This document shows positions 52,677-62,250 of a DNA stretch of 64,000 nucleotides, one piece after another. The stretch comes from an uncultured Bacteroidales bacterium (GTDB taxonomy: Bacteria; Bacteroidota; Bacteroidia; Bacteroidales; Paludibacteraceae), in assembly GCA_900316005.1 (NCBI GenBank), contig ONBH01000007.1, forward strand, positions 1-64,000. The letters are read 5' to 3'. The notes under the pieces are model-generated. The model saw only the letters and a list, made by a program, of their open reading frames with translations. It had not been told where the DNA came from and ran no database searches. Position numbers and translations under genes: made by a program. Positions within the stretch are counted from its first letter, which is position 1; each line of letters opens with the position of its first letter.

Positions 52677-54577
52677 AGAAACTACTGACACTACTCGCCT
52701 TCCTGAGTCTTGCTTTCGCCATTCAGGCTTCCCATTATCCCGATTCCGTTCAGCAAGCTTCGCGGCAGCAGGAACGTATCCGCCAGGGGTGGAATTTCGA
52801 ATTTGCCGGCGGTATCGGCATATCGCAACTTGCCTATCAACATTGGGGACAAGTTGCGCGAGAACCGCATATCAGCAACCAATTTGGTTTTCCCGCCTGG
52901 AATGCCAATATAGGCATCAGTTATTACTTCCTGCCTTGGTTCGGCTTCGGTACAGGTGCTCATTTCTCAACCTATAGTAGCACCATTCGTTTCAATCAGC
53001 CGTGGACCTTTGAACTAAACGACCGCTACGGAGACCATTATATTCAGACCCTTACACCCATCGACCTAAACGAACATGAGACGTTCTACATGGTCGAGAT
53101 TCCATTCTCGCTCAACTTCCGCGCCATGCCTCAAGGCAAGAAAGTAGGTTTCACAGGCATCTTTGGTGCCAAACTTGGGCTTCCGGTCTATAACAACTAC
53201 GCCCTCCTCAATACTGCCACCCTATCCAATCAGGTCTATTACCCGACGTACGACCTCACCCTCAACGGCGACATTCCCTCCGTACTGCAAGATGGCGTTA
53301 TTGAGCCGTATTCAGCCTCGCTTAGCAACGACCGCCTCGCACGACTCAACATGGCGGGGTTCGCAGAGATAGGCGTGCTATTTCAGGTACACCAACGTAT
53401 AGATTTAGCCCTGAAAGCCTACGCCAACTACTACATCACAGACCTTCTGCCGAACAAGAACCGTACACCCATTGGTTTCCAAGACATTTTACCCGCAGGC
53501 GAATTTGACCATACAACCCTTCACGACAATTCCTACTCAACACCCCTTAACACAACTGCCGTCACGTCTGTTCATCCGTGGTCAGTAGGACTAAAACTCA
53601 GCCTGCAAATCAACGCCAGCCGAACGGATGCCCAATTAGCATACGACCAGGAGCGACGCAACCGCAAACGTAAGCGCCCCGGCCCGGAAACACCATTGGA
53701 AGAACGGCCCGCAACCGTAACCGTACAACAAGAACAAATTGTCGAAGATACGATTGATGTGTGGGCAAAACATTGCGAAGAGAATAAACAACTTATACTT
53801 TATCTCTCTTCGGAATGCAATATCGACCTAATCGAACTGGGCGGCGGCAACGCTACCTCGATAACCGATAACCGAGAACCGAGAACCGACACCATCTACA
53901 TCCACGATACGGTCTATGTCGAGCGCCTCCACGAGGCAGGTCAGTCCTTTGAGACATACCCCACCCGTGACGCAGCCGATATACTGGATGACGAACTCAA
54001 GGAGGCGGTTATCTTCTTCGATTTTGACAAGACTGCCCCCCAACTCGAGCCGGCCGATATACTCATTCGTATCGCAACTATCCTCCGGAAGCATCCCGAC
54101 CAGCAAATATACATCAATGGTCATGCCTGCAAGGTCGGTACGGATAGTTACAATACAAAGCTCGCTATGCGTCGTGCCCAAGCTGTAGCCGCTGAACTAC
54201 AAGCATTAGGGGTAAGCGAAAAGCAGATGATCGTGCAGTCAAAGGGTTCGCGGGAAGCATTCCGCTACAACGGCAAGCAACATCAGCTGAGTAAAGACCG
54301 TCGCGTGGAAATCATTCCTGTCGGTATCGGTACTACCGAGGTGGTTCGCCCTGGCTCAAGACTCAGTCAGATTGCCCGCCGCCACTACGGAGACCCGATG
54401 CTGTGGGTCTATATCTACGAGGCGAACCGCGACAAGATACAAAACCCGCAAGACATACAGCCCGGTACCCTACTACGCATTCCTGACCTTAATATAATCA
54501 TGCGTGGGCGCACGCGCGAAGAAGTGACTCAGGAGGCTAAAAACAAAGCCGAACAATACAAAAACCCGGGTTTGTGA
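52673..54577 (+). CDS. Outer-membrane barrel with OmpA and LysM domains, pair 2
   Basis: A 634-residue protein. After the signal peptide comes 'HYPDSVQQASRQQERIRQGW', then a barrel homologous to pair 1 (about 35-320; 'FAGGIGISQLAYQHWGQVAR', 'YMVEIPFSLNFRAMPQGKKV'). Next is an OmpA-type peptidoglycan-binding domain (about 445-545; 'FFDFDKTAPQLEPADILIRI', 'YINGHACKVGTDSYNTKLAM') and a LysM-like domain (about 560-610; 'RPGSRLSQIARRHYGDPMLW'). Residues about 395-407 (ITDNREPRTD) lie in a GATAACCGAGAACCGAGAACC repeat between barrel and OmpA domain. It has two peptidoglycan anchors against one in pair 1. Confidence 0.8.
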   Translation: MKKLLTLLAFLSLAFAIQASHYPDSVQQASRQQERIRQGWNFEFAGGIGISQLAYQHWGQVAREPHISNQFGFPAWNANIGISYYFLPWFGFGTGAHFSTYSSTIRFNQPWTFELNDRYGDHYIQTLTPIDLNEHETFYMVEIPFSLNFRAMPQGKKVGFTGIFGAKLGLPVYNNYALLNTATLSNQVYYPTYDLTLNGDIPSVLQDGVIEPYSASLSNDRLARLNMAGFAEIGVLFQVHQRIDLALKAYANYYITDLLPNKNRTPIGFQDILPAGEFDHTTLHDNSYSTPLNTTAVTSVHPWSVGLKLSLQINASRTDAQLAYDQERRNRKRKRPGPETPLEERPATVTVQQEQIVEDTIDVWAKHCEENKQLILYLSSECNIDLIELGGGNATSITDNREPRTDTIYIHDTVYVERLHEAGQSFETYPTRDAADILDDELKEAVIFFDFDKTAPQLEPADILIRIATILRKHPDQQIYINGHACKVGTDSYNTKLAMRRAQAVAAELQALGVSEKQMIVQSKGSREAFRYNGKQHQLSKDRRVEIIPVGIGTTEVVRPGSRLSQIARRHYGDPMLWVYIYEANRDKIQNPQDIQPGTLLRIPDLNIIMRGRTREEVTQEAKNKAEQYKNPGL

Positions 54578-54616
54578 ACAAAAACGATACGCAAATTTAA
54601 AAAAAATGTTAAAATA

Positions 54617-54648
54617 TTTGCGTATATCAAAAAAAAGCAGTATCTTTG
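54617..54648 (+). promoter_or_regulatory. Promoter of the WG-repeat lipoprotein gene
   Basis: TTTG at 54617-54620 and TATCTTTG at 54641-54648 are spaced by 20 nt. The spacer CGTATATCA-A8-GCAG follows the common pattern. The leader is about 60 nt and AT-rich. Confidence 0.88.
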
Positions 54649-54712
54649 TCGCGATTTTTGTATGTATAGACTAAAAAAAAATTAATAATACAAATTTAAA
54701 TTTAAAGATTGT

Positions 54713-55870
54713 ATGAAAAAATCATTCTTTTTTGCAGCCCTGATGATGGTAGCTGCTATGTTTACCGCTTGTAACAGCGGATCGACTCCTTTGAATGACT
54801 CCTCGAAACTCTGGCCGGCTTGTGATGCTAAAGGCGAGCGCTGGGGCTATATGGATGCCTCGGGCGTATTAACGATTACTCCCATGTATGACTATACTAG
54901 CGATTTCTGCTGCGGTTACGGACGTGCTCAGGTTGGTTCGAACTATTTCTTCTTGAACAACAACGGCAAGACCTCTCAAGGCTCTATTGATTTGTCCGGC
55001 GGTTGCGATGAATTCTTCTACTACAACTGCCTCCGTTACAGAGTAAATGGTCTTTGGGGAATGATGGATCAAAGTTTTGATCCCATTATCCAACCTATAT
55101 TTACAGAACTGGGTGCTATGACCAAAGAGGGTCTTGTTTTAGCTCGTATGCACAATAGCGACAAGTATGGCTTTGTTAACCGAAAAGGTGAATTCGAGAT
55201 TAATCCCACTTACAAATTTGCAAGTGATTTTGTAGATGGTGTAGCCGTTGTATCCGTTGGTGAAAAATGCGGTACTATCAACACAAAAGGCGAATACGCA
55301 TTTACTGCTACCTATGACCGATTAAATAACCTCGGTGAAGGTCTTCTTGCTTTCGTTTCTGACAAAAATGCCGCAAAAGTTGTCTATGGTATTATAGACA
55401 CAAAAGGTACTGTCATCGTTCCGGAACAATATGATTACGTACAAGGATTTGCAGATAATGCCCTTTGCCCTGTATGTAAAGATGACAAATGGGGTTATAT
55501 TGACAATAAAGGTGCTCTGAAGATCGGTTGCAATTTTTACAAAGCAGCACCTTTCTATGATGGCTATGCCTGGATTCGTCGTACAGCTGATGCAGACGTA
55601 GAACTTATTGGAACTGATGGTTCTACTGTAATGACCTTGGGTGAAAAGGAATCGCCGGTAAGTGTATTCCACAATGGTTTGTGCCTTATTCGAGTAAGTG
55701 GTGATAAAAGCGTAATCTACAAATACATTGATGCCAAAGGTACTATGGTTTATTCTTGGACTATTGAATACGGCAATCCTGCTCCCGCACGCGTGAATGG
55801 CATAGAGGAATTTGATATAGCCAAGATGTTTGCCGCTACGCCTTACGGTCCGCGCTTCATGAACAAATAA
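54713..55870 (+). CDS. WG-repeat lipoprotein
   Basis: A 385-residue lipoprotein (lipobox MFTAC, Cys 20) built of about seven WG repeats, for example 'RWGYMDASGVLTITPMYDYT', 'KYGFVNRKGEFEINPTYKFA' and 'KWGYIDNKGALKIGCNFYKA', each a short beta hairpin. WG-repeat proteins are common at Bacteroidota surfaces; the role is unknown. It has its own promoter and terminator, and it uses more T-ending codons than its neighbours, which may reflect high expression or a different history. Confidence 0.85.
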   Translation: MKKSFFFAALMMVAAMFTACNSGSTPLNDSSKLWPACDAKGERWGYMDASGVLTITPMYDYTSDFCCGYGRAQVGSNYFFLNNNGKTSQGSIDLSGGCDEFFYYNCLRYRVNGLWGMMDQSFDPIIQPIFTELGAMTKEGLVLARMHNSDKYGFVNRKGEFEINPTYKFASDFVDGVAVVSVGEKCGTINTKGEYAFTATYDRLNNLGEGLLAFVSDKNAAKVVYGIIDTKGTVIVPEQYDYVQGFADNALCPVCKDDKWGYIDNKGALKIGCNFYKAAPFYDGYAWIRRTADADVELIGTDGSTVMTLGEKESPVSVFHNGLCLIRVSGDKSVIYKYIDAKGTMVYSWTIEYGNPAPARVNGIEEFDIAKMFAATPYGPRFMNK

Positions 55871-55884
55871 GACAATCTTTTTCC

Positions 55885-55920
55885 TAAATCCCGCTGCCTG
55901 CGTGACAGCGGGATTTTAGT
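55885..55920 (+). terminator. Rho-independent terminator of the WG-repeat gene
   Basis: The stem AAATCCCGCTG / CAGCGGGATTT (11 bp, loop CCTGCGTGA) is followed by TTAGTATAAAATTTTT, 15 nt past the stop. Confidence 0.88.
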
Positions 55921-55978
55921 ATAAAATTTTTAAATTGCAAATCGTCTAATCGTCAATCGTCTAATCGTCAATAGTATC

Positions 55979-57334
55979 ATGTTTACACAAGAGGATATTC
56001 AACAACTCACCCGTCAGGGTATTTCGGTTGAGAAAGCCGAAGAGCAACTCAATTGTTTCCGCACAGGTTTTCCCGACCTCGACATCGTGGCACCCGCCTC
56101 GCCCAAGAAAGGCATCCTGGTCGTTCGCGGGCAGGAAGTAGAACGCTACATCGCACTCTGGGAAGCCTACCTCAAGGAAGGCCACGAGGTAGAGAAGTTC
56201 GTTCCCGCCTCCGGCGCAGCCAGCCGTATGTTCAAGAGTCTCTTCCAATACCTGGAAGACGGCATCGAGACCGACGAGATACGCCAGTTCCTGGATGGTA
56301 TCGACCGCTTCGCCTTTGGTCCACAATTAGCCGGTAAGACCGGTCAGGAGGCCGTGCGCTACCTACTGCAGGATATGAACTACGGCCATCTACCCAAAGG
56401 TCTCTTGCTTTTCCATAAGTACAAAGATGCCCCCCGTACACCCGTTATGGAGCAGATGGCAGAGGCAGCACTCTATGCCTCTTCAGCCGCCAACGAAGGC
56501 GAGACACCCGTGGCAAAGCTCCACTTTACCGTCAGCGAAGAACACCTGCCACTCTTCCGTCACCATGTGGGCGAAGTACTGCCCGAGATGGAGAAGAAAT
56601 ACAAAGTACGTTACGATATCTCTTTCTCCGTACAGAAGAAGAGTACCGATACCATCGCAGCCAACGCCGACGGCACACCCTTCCGTAACCCCGATGGTTC
56701 GCTCCTGTTCCGTCCGGGTGGACACGGCGCACTCATCGAGAATCTCAACGAGCAGCAGGCCGATGTCGTTTTCATCAAGAATATCGATAATGTGGTACCC
56801 GACCGCTTAAAGAAAGACACCATCCGCTGGAAGAAAGTTCTGGCGGGCGTACTTATCGAGGAACAACGACGCGTCTTCGATCGCCTGAATGACCCCACCA
56901 TCTCGAACCAAGAGCGCGAGTTGCTCAATCGCCCCATTCGCGTCTGTGGCGTGGTGAAGAACACGGGCGAACCCGGTGGTGGTCCGTTCCTGGTAAGAGA
57001 GCCCGAAGGATATGTAAGCAAACAGATATTAGAGTCTTCGCAAATCAAAGACCCCGAACTCATGAAGAAGTCCACCCACTTCAATCCCGTGGACCTGGTA
57101 TGCGCGCTACGCGACAAAGACGGCAAGCCCTATAACCTGCCCGAGTACGTAGATCCGCAGACCGGCTTTATCTCGCATAAGTCCAAAGACGGACGCGAAC
57201 TCTTAGCTCTCGAGTTACCGGGGCTTTGGAATGGTGCGATGGCAAAATGGAACACCCTCTTTGTGGAGGTACCTATCGCTACCTTCAATCCCGTTAAGAC
57301 TGTCAACGACCTGCTGCGTAATGAACATCAATAA
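55979..57334 (+). CDS. DUF4301 family protein
   Basis: A 451-residue cytosolic protein. 'FVPASGAASRMFKSLFQYLE', 'GHLPKGLLLFHKYKDAPRTP', 'LFRPGGHGALIENLNEQQAD' and 'CGVVKNTGEPGGGPFLVREP' identify DUF4301, whose glycine-rich segments resemble nucleotidyltransferases, although the activity is not established. It overlaps the CYTH gene by 14 nt, so the two are co-translated; a link to nucleotide or triphosphate metabolism is plausible but inferred. Confidence 0.9.
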   Translation: MFTQEDIQQLTRQGISVEKAEEQLNCFRTGFPDLDIVAPASPKKGILVVRGQEVERYIALWEAYLKEGHEVEKFVPASGAASRMFKSLFQYLEDGIETDEIRQFLDGIDRFAFGPQLAGKTGQEAVRYLLQDMNYGHLPKGLLLFHKYKDAPRTPVMEQMAEAALYASSAANEGETPVAKLHFTVSEEHLPLFRHHVGEVLPEMEKKYKVRYDISFSVQKKSTDTIAANADGTPFRNPDGSLLFRPGGHGALIENLNEQQADVVFIKNIDNVVPDRLKKDTIRWKKVLAGVLIEEQRRVFDRLNDPTISNQERELLNRPIRVCGVVKNTGEPGGGPFLVREPEGYVSKQILESSQIKDPELMKKSTHFNPVDLVCALRDKDGKPYNLPEYVDPQTGFISHKSKDGRELLALELPGLWNGAMAKWNTLFVEVPIATFNPVKTVNDLLRNEHQ

Positions 57335-57803
57335 TCAGGAAATCGAACGCAAGTTCCGGGTTAAGGACGATACCTACAAGGCCTTGTCCACCCGGCACGT
57401 GCGTATCCGACAGGGCTATCTGGCACTTAACGAGAAATGCTCCGTTCGCGTTCGGCTATGGGATGACCAAGGTTTTCTGACCATCAAGGGCAAAGCTCCC
57501 GCAGGGCATCTGGCACGCTTTGAATGGGAGAAACCGATTCCGAAGGCTGATGCCGAAGCCCTGCTGCTACTCGCCCAATCGGGATATATCGACAAGGTTC
57601 GCTGGCTCGTACCCCTGACGGATACGCTCACCTGCGAGGTGGATGAATTCTTCGGCGCTAATGAGGGACTCGTACTCGCCGAGATTGAACTACCCGACGA
57701 GCAAGCCGAGTACCCCAAGCCCGATTTTCTGGGCGAAGAAGTCAGTCACGACCCACGCTTCTTCAATTCATACCTCAGCCGAGTGCCCTACTCCACTTGG
57801 TGA
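57321..57803 (+). CDS. CYTH domain protein (triphosphate tunnel enzyme family)
   Basis: A 160-residue protein from ATG 57321. The family motif ExExK is 'QEIERKFRV' at the N-terminus. 'RIRQGYL', 'SVRVRLWDDQGFLTIKG', 'ARFEWEKPIP' and 'VDEFFGANEGLVLAEIELPD' give the alternating charged strands of the tunnel. Such enzymes cleave inorganic triphosphate or related compounds. The start is inside the end of the DUF4301 gene. Confidence 0.92.
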   Translation: MNINNQEIERKFRVKDDTYKALSTRHVRIRQGYLALNEKCSVRVRLWDDQGFLTIKGKAPAGHLARFEWEKPIPKADAEALLLLAQSGYIDKVRWLVPLTDTLTCEVDEFFGANEGLVLAEIELPDEQAEYPKPDFLGEEVSHDPRFFNSYLSRVPYSTW

Positions 57804-57831
57804 TTTTCAGGCAGCAATTGGGTATTTAACG

Positions 57832-57870
57832 TACAGATTTTAGCCAATCATGGTTAAAATCTGTATTTTT
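57832..57870 (+). terminator. Rho-independent terminator after the CYTH gene
   Basis: The stem TACAGATTTTA / TAAAATCTGTA (11 bp) is followed by TTTTTAT, 29 nt past the stop. Confidence 0.85.
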
Positions 57871-57881
57871 ATGCCAAAAAA

Positions 57882-57913
57882 GTTGTGTATATGCTTTTTT
57901 TTTTATACCTTTG
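57882..57913 (+). promoter_or_regulatory. Promoter of the lipoprotein-TolC operon
   Basis: GTTG at 57882-57885 and TACCTTTG at 57906-57913 are spaced by 20 nt with a T-rich rather than A-rich spacer. The leader to 57987 is about 68 nt. Confidence 0.75.
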
Positions 57914-57986
57914 CGGCCTTTTTGGATAAAATGATAAAAAATATAGCAAAATAATACCGAAGAACTGATAAATTACACATGATAAA

Positions 57987-58511
57987 ATGAAAGGAAAGAT
58001 TGTTATTTATGTAGGACTACTACTGGGTTTAGTAGCTTGTTCCGACACGGCTGCCGTTCGCAGCGTAGAGGGTGCATACCGCTTCAAGACCACAGGTCAA
58101 GTGACCATTGAGGAGAACTATGCCGGTGCCACCAAGGCAGACACGATGCTTATCACGCTCGCAAACGAAACCGGCACATTAGAGATGGTTAGTCTGCACA
58201 AGGGTGATAGCATGCTTCTGACCATAGACCCGCTCAATGGGCAATTGGCTGTTACACACGGTTTAGTCAATAATGGTAGCCGCTTTGATTTTGTGCCATT
58301 CAGCCGCACACTCGAAGTAGGCATGCCTAAGGACAAACTGGATAGCCTGGTCAATATCGTATACTACGAGATGTTCGATATCACAGTAAGCGGTTATGCC
58401 GAAGTCTATGACAATAACCTTGTCTTCCGCCTTACTTACAAAGGCGAGTCAGAGACTACCGAGCGAACCCTGCGAGGCAGTAATATCATGATGCTGGCAA
58501 AGAAGAATTAA
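57987..58511 (+). CDS. Lipoprotein of unknown function
   Basis: A 174-residue lipoprotein (lipobox LGLVAC, Cys 18). The mature part is beta-rich ('VEGAYRFKTTGQVTIEENYA', 'GESETTERTLRGSNIMMLAK') and could be a small lipocalin-like or META-like fold. It lies 23 nt ahead of the tolC-like gene, so it is likely first in the efflux operon. Confidence 0.6.
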   Translation: MKGKIVIYVGLLLGLVACSDTAAVRSVEGAYRFKTTGQVTIEENYAGATKADTMLITLANETGTLEMVSLHKGDSMLLTIDPLNGQLAVTHGLVNNGSRFDFVPFSRTLEVGMPKDKLDSLVNIVYYEMFDITVSGYAEVYDNNLVFRLTYKGESETTERTLRGSNIMMLAKKN

Positions 58512-58534
58512 TCATCTATCGAAAAGACACATCT

Positions 58535-60043
58535 ATGATTCGTATCATCCATAGAAGTCTGCTTGCCATCCTCATGACAGGAACGCTTTTAGCGTATGCG
58601 GATGAGCCAGCCGTGGTGCCTACTTACACGCTGGAGGAATGCCACAAGATGGCTACGAACGCCTCGCATCATAGCGAGAAGCGTACCGAAGCCTTGGAGG
58701 CTGCCCGCCTGACGGAGCAGGCTGCGCTGGCGTCTATGTTCCCCAAGGTGAGCGCCAATGCCTCATACCTATGGAACAGCAAGTCACCCGCCCTACTGAG
58801 CAACGAAACGCAGTTTAACTTCGGTACGGCACGCGTAGGGGCTGACGGTACCGGTTCGTTCCAATGGAGTGAGAGTTCGTTGGTCAATCGCCTCGACATG
58901 CAGACCCGTAACACACCCGATGTGAACGCAGCAGTCAAAGCTCTCAGCCAAGAAGGCGGGCAGATGATAGCCAACGTCTATCAGGAGATTTACCGGGCAT
59001 TCCATCCCGACCTGACCCATATTGTTGTAGCACAGGTTGGCATTACGCAGCCTATCTACGTGGGCGGACGACTCCTGGCCCTGCACAAGGCAGCCAAGGT
59101 AGCACGTGACATCGTCGAGATAGAATCCGAGAACAAAGAGCACGACCTTATTATTAAGGTTGATGAGGCCTATTGGCGTGTAGTATCGGTTGACAAGAAG
59201 AAGGAACTGGCCACGCAGTATTATAACCTGCTCGTTCGGCTTGAGGACAACGTCAGCGAACTTGCCCAAGAGGGTCTGGCTACCCAGCAGGACCTCCTAA
59301 AGGTTAAAGCCAAACGTGGCGAAGCGGAAGTAAAGAAGATGCAGGCTGAGAATGGCTTGGTGCTGTCTAAGATGGCGCTCTGCCAACTTATCGGTCTGCC
59401 CCTGGATTCAGAGTTCCGCCTCAGCGACGCAACACTCGGCTACACCTACCTTCACGACTCCATCGCCATTACCGATCAGCTACTCAACCAACGTTCGGAG
59501 ATTCAGCTCCTTGACAAGGCCGAGGAACTCGCCAAGACCAATATACGCGTAATGTCAGCCGGTCTGCAGCCCAATATCGTGGCACAGGCAAACTATATCT
59601 ACAGCAACCCGAATGCCGAAAACGGTATCTCCAATAAATGGGACGGTACCGGTTTCTTCTCGGCTGGCGTGGTGGTCAATATCCCGATTGCCCATGCCGA
59701 CGATATCCTGCGTCTCAAAGCCGCCAAACATCAGGCTAACATCATCGCCTTGCAAAAGGAGGAGGCCAAAGAACTACTGACCCTGCAGGTAACACAAGCC
59801 AACCAAAAGGTACTCGAGGCACAGCAGAAAGTGGCCATGACGGCTATGCAGGTCAAGAATGCCGAGGAGGTGCTGCGCTTTGCCGAAGAAGCCTTTGAAG
59901 CCGGCATGGCTACCGCCTCCGACCTCATGGGGGCGCAGACCGCATGGATGTCGGCATGCTCAGACCATGTAGATGCCCAGATTGACGAGCGCATGGCTGA
60001 GATACATTACAAGAAATTCACCAACACATTGACAATTGACTAA
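58535..60043 (+). CDS. TolC-family outer-membrane efflux protein
   Basis: A 502-residue outer-membrane channel. A signal peptide to about residue 22 is followed by 'TYTLEECHKMATNASHHSEK' and two long helical hairpin repeats with 'PKVSANASYLWN' and 'GLQPNIVAQANYIYSNPNAE' strands. The last residues (TLTID) lie in a TTGACAATTGAC repeat. It is the first of four export genes with overlaps or short gaps. Confidence 0.92.
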   Translation: MIRIIHRSLLAILMTGTLLAYADEPAVVPTYTLEECHKMATNASHHSEKRTEALEAARLTEQAALASMFPKVSANASYLWNSKSPALLSNETQFNFGTARVGADGTGSFQWSESSLVNRLDMQTRNTPDVNAAVKALSQEGGQMIANVYQEIYRAFHPDLTHIVVAQVGITQPIYVGGRLLALHKAAKVARDIVEIESENKEHDLIIKVDEAYWRVVSVDKKKELATQYYNLLVRLEDNVSELAQEGLATQQDLLKVKAKRGEAEVKKMQAENGLVLSKMALCQLIGLPLDSEFRLSDATLGYTYLHDSIAITDQLLNQRSEIQLLDKAEELAKTNIRVMSAGLQPNIVAQANYIYSNPNAENGISNKWDGTGFFSAGVVVNIPIAHADDILRLKAAKHQANIIALQKEEAKELLTLQVTQANQKVLEAQQKVAMTAMQVKNAEEVLRFAEEAFEAGMATASDLMGAQTAWMSACSDHVDAQIDERMAEIHYKKFTNTLTID

Positions 60044-60047
60044 CGAA

Positions 60048-61058
60048 ATGAATATTAAAGATAAAAAAGGCAGTTTGCTATTAGGTGTAGTAGCCATGCT
60101 GACGGTAGTCGTCATCGTGGCACTCATCGGTATCTTCGCTTTGCGCGAAGAAGAAGTATTTATCACCGGCGAAGCCCAAGCATCGGAATACCGCGTATCC
60201 GGTAAGGTGCCCGGGCGTATTGAGATGTTTCTGGCCGAAGAAGGCGATCAGGTGAAGAAGGGCGACACGCTCGTTATCATCTACTCGCCCGAAGTACAAG
60301 CTAAGATGGATCAGGCCCAGGCTGCACGTGCCATGGCGGAGGCTGTCAACGAGAAAGCCAAGAATGGTGCCCGTCAGGAACAGATTGTCGGAGCCTACGA
60401 ACTATGGCAGAAGGCAAAAGCCGGCGAGGAAATCTACCGCAAGAGTTACGAACGCGTGTCGCGTCTGTACGAACGCGGCGTCGTGACCGAGCAGAAGAAA
60501 GACGAGGTCGAAGCCCAGTACCATGCAGCTGTGGCTACCGTCAAGGCTGCCAAGAGCCAATATGACATGGCAGTAGCCGGCGCGCGCGAAGAGGATAAGG
60601 CTGCCGCCGAAGCGCAGGTCGCACGCGTGGATGGTATCATCCAGGAGGTCGAGCTGGCACGCGCAGAACGCTATCTGACCTCACCCGTAGATGGTGAAGT
60701 AGCCGAGTGTTTCCCCAAGACCGGCGAGTTGGTCGGCCAGGGAAGCCCCGTCATGTCGATAGTTGATCTGAAGGATGCCTGGTTCAGTTTCGCCGTACGC
60801 GAAGACATGCTGCGCGATATTAAGATAGGTTCGCGCATGCAGGTGCGCGTACCCGCATTGGGCGATGACCTCCATATTGTAGAGGTGACCTATATCAAGG
60901 CGATGGGAACCTATGCCACCTGGCGCAGTACCAAGCAAAACGGCCAATACGATGTGCGTACCTTTGACGTGAAGGCTCGCCCCGTACAACCCATTCAAGA
61001 CCTACGCCCCGGCATGACCGCCATCGTGATGAAAACAAACACCATGCTGGATATCTAA
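60048..61058 (+). CDS. HlyD-family membrane fusion protein
   Basis: A 336-residue periplasmic adaptor. An N-terminal membrane anchor (about 12-32) is followed by 'ASEYRVSGKVPGRIEMFLAE', the first half of the biotinyl-lipoyl fold, a long helical hairpin (about 85-210) and 'LTSPVDGEVAECFPKTGELV', the second lipoyl half. It links the TolC-like channel to the two permeases downstream. ATG 60048 is used; the TTG twelve bases earlier belongs to repeat-like DNA. Confidence 0.93.
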   Translation: MNIKDKKGSLLLGVVAMLTVVVIVALIGIFALREEEVFITGEAQASEYRVSGKVPGRIEMFLAEEGDQVKKGDTLVIIYSPEVQAKMDQAQAARAMAEAVNEKAKNGARQEQIVGAYELWQKAKAGEEIYRKSYERVSRLYERGVVTEQKKDEVEAQYHAAVATVKAAKSQYDMAVAGAREEDKAAAEAQVARVDGIIQEVELARAERYLTSPVDGEVAECFPKTGELVGQGSPVMSIVDLKDAWFSFAVREDMLRDIKIGSRMQVRVPALGDDLHIVEVTYIKAMGTYATWRSTKQNGQYDVRTFDVKARPVQPIQDLRPGMTAIVMKTNTMLDI

Positions 61059-61074
61059 TCACGTCATCCCTACG

Positions 61075-62250
61075 ATGCGACATATCTTTCAAAACATCTG
61101 GGCGGTTACCAAACGCGAGGTGGGCAGGATGTTCATTCGTCCGCTCTATATCTTTGCATCGGTAGGTGTGATGGTGCTGTGCACGGTGTTCTTCCTGAGC
61201 ATCATGAGGCGCGGCGCACCCGAACGTATGCCGGTAGCTATCGTTGATAAGGACAACACCTCTGTCTCGCAGCGGCTATGCCATGAGTTCAACGCTATGC
61301 AGTCGGCTGCCGTGGTACTCATCACACCCGACTACGCAGAAGCACGCCGGGCTATGCAACGGGGTGAAGTGTACGGCATCCTGGAGATACCCGAGGGCTT
61401 CTATGGTGAACTGGTAGCTTTCCACCAACCTACCCTGCATTTCTATGTCAACAACACCTATACCGTAGGTGCCAATACGGCGTATAAACAGCTGTTGACG
61501 ATCTGCAACATGACCTCCGGCGCTTTCCAACGCGAGGTGCTGCGCAAAAAGGGGTTACCCGACTACCTCATCATGGAGCGAATCCAGCCCATCAGTATCT
61601 CGGCACACCTGATTGCCAACCCATGGAGCAACTATGCCATCTACCTCGTCTCTACCGTGCTGCCGGGCATCCTTTCGCTGGTGGTACTGATGCTGACAAT
61701 CTTTGCCATCGGCTATGAGCTGAAGATGAAGACTTCGCGCGAATGGCTTCGCGTGGCAGGCGGAAACTATACCGTCGCTATGATTGGTAAACTGATCCCT
61801 TACACCATTCTGTATGTGATTTTAGGTATAGCCTGCAACATCATACTCTTCCGGTTCATGCACTTTCCGGTTCATGGCTCGTCGATGCATCTGGTAGGCG
61901 GTATCCTGCTGCTTGTCTTTGCCATGGAGGCTATGGCTATCACCATCATCGGAGCACTCCCCACCCTGCGTGACGCCATTTCCATCGGAGCGCTCTATGG
62001 TATGCTGGGCTTTTCGTTATCCGGTTTTACCTATCCGGTCATGAATATGCTACCTGCATTTCAGGCCTTTACTTGGTTGATTCCACTTAGGCATTATTAC
62101 CTCATTTATGTCAACGAAGCACTACTGAATGGCCCTGAAATCAACACGCTGATACCGGCTTTGTGCCTGGCGTTCTGTCCGATTTTAGCCCTGCTCGTCT
62201 CGTCCAGATTGCACGGGGCGATGGTTCATAATAATTATCCGCTGAAGTAA
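61075..62250 (+). CDS. ABC-2 type transporter permease
   Basis: A 391-residue permease of the YbhS/YhiI type: one N-terminal membrane segment (about 26-47), a large periplasmic domain ('PVAIVDKDNTSVSQRLCHEF') and five C-terminal membrane segments. 'LYGMLGFSLSGFTYPVMNML' is the conserved ABC-2 segment. No ATPase gene follows in the window. It overlaps the next permease by one base (TAATG). Confidence 0.92.
   Translation: MRHIFQNIWAVTKREVGRMFIRPLYIFASVGVMVLCTVFFLSIMRRGAPERMPVAIVDKDNTSVSQRLCHEFNAMQSAAVVLITPDYAEARRAMQRGEVYGILEIPEGFYGELVAFHQPTLHFYVNNTYTVGANTAYKQLLTICNMTSGAFQREVLRKKGLPDYLIMERIQPISISAHLIANPWSNYAIYLVSTVLPGILSLVVLMLTIFAIGYELKMKTSREWLRVAGGNYTVAMIGKLIPYTILYVILGIACNIILFRFMHFPVHGSSMHLVGGILLLVFAMEAMAITIIGALPTLRDAISIGALYGMLGFSLSGFTYPVMNMLPAFQAFTWLIPLRHYYLIYVNEALLNGPEINTLIPALCLAFCPILALLVSSRLHGAMVHNNYPLK

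Noticed and set aside
46853..54577. Type IX secretion locus
   Set aside because: No PorK/L/M/N, Sov or PorU-like proteins are present and the passengers lack a recognisable classical CTD; only the passenger-barrel order is reminiscent.
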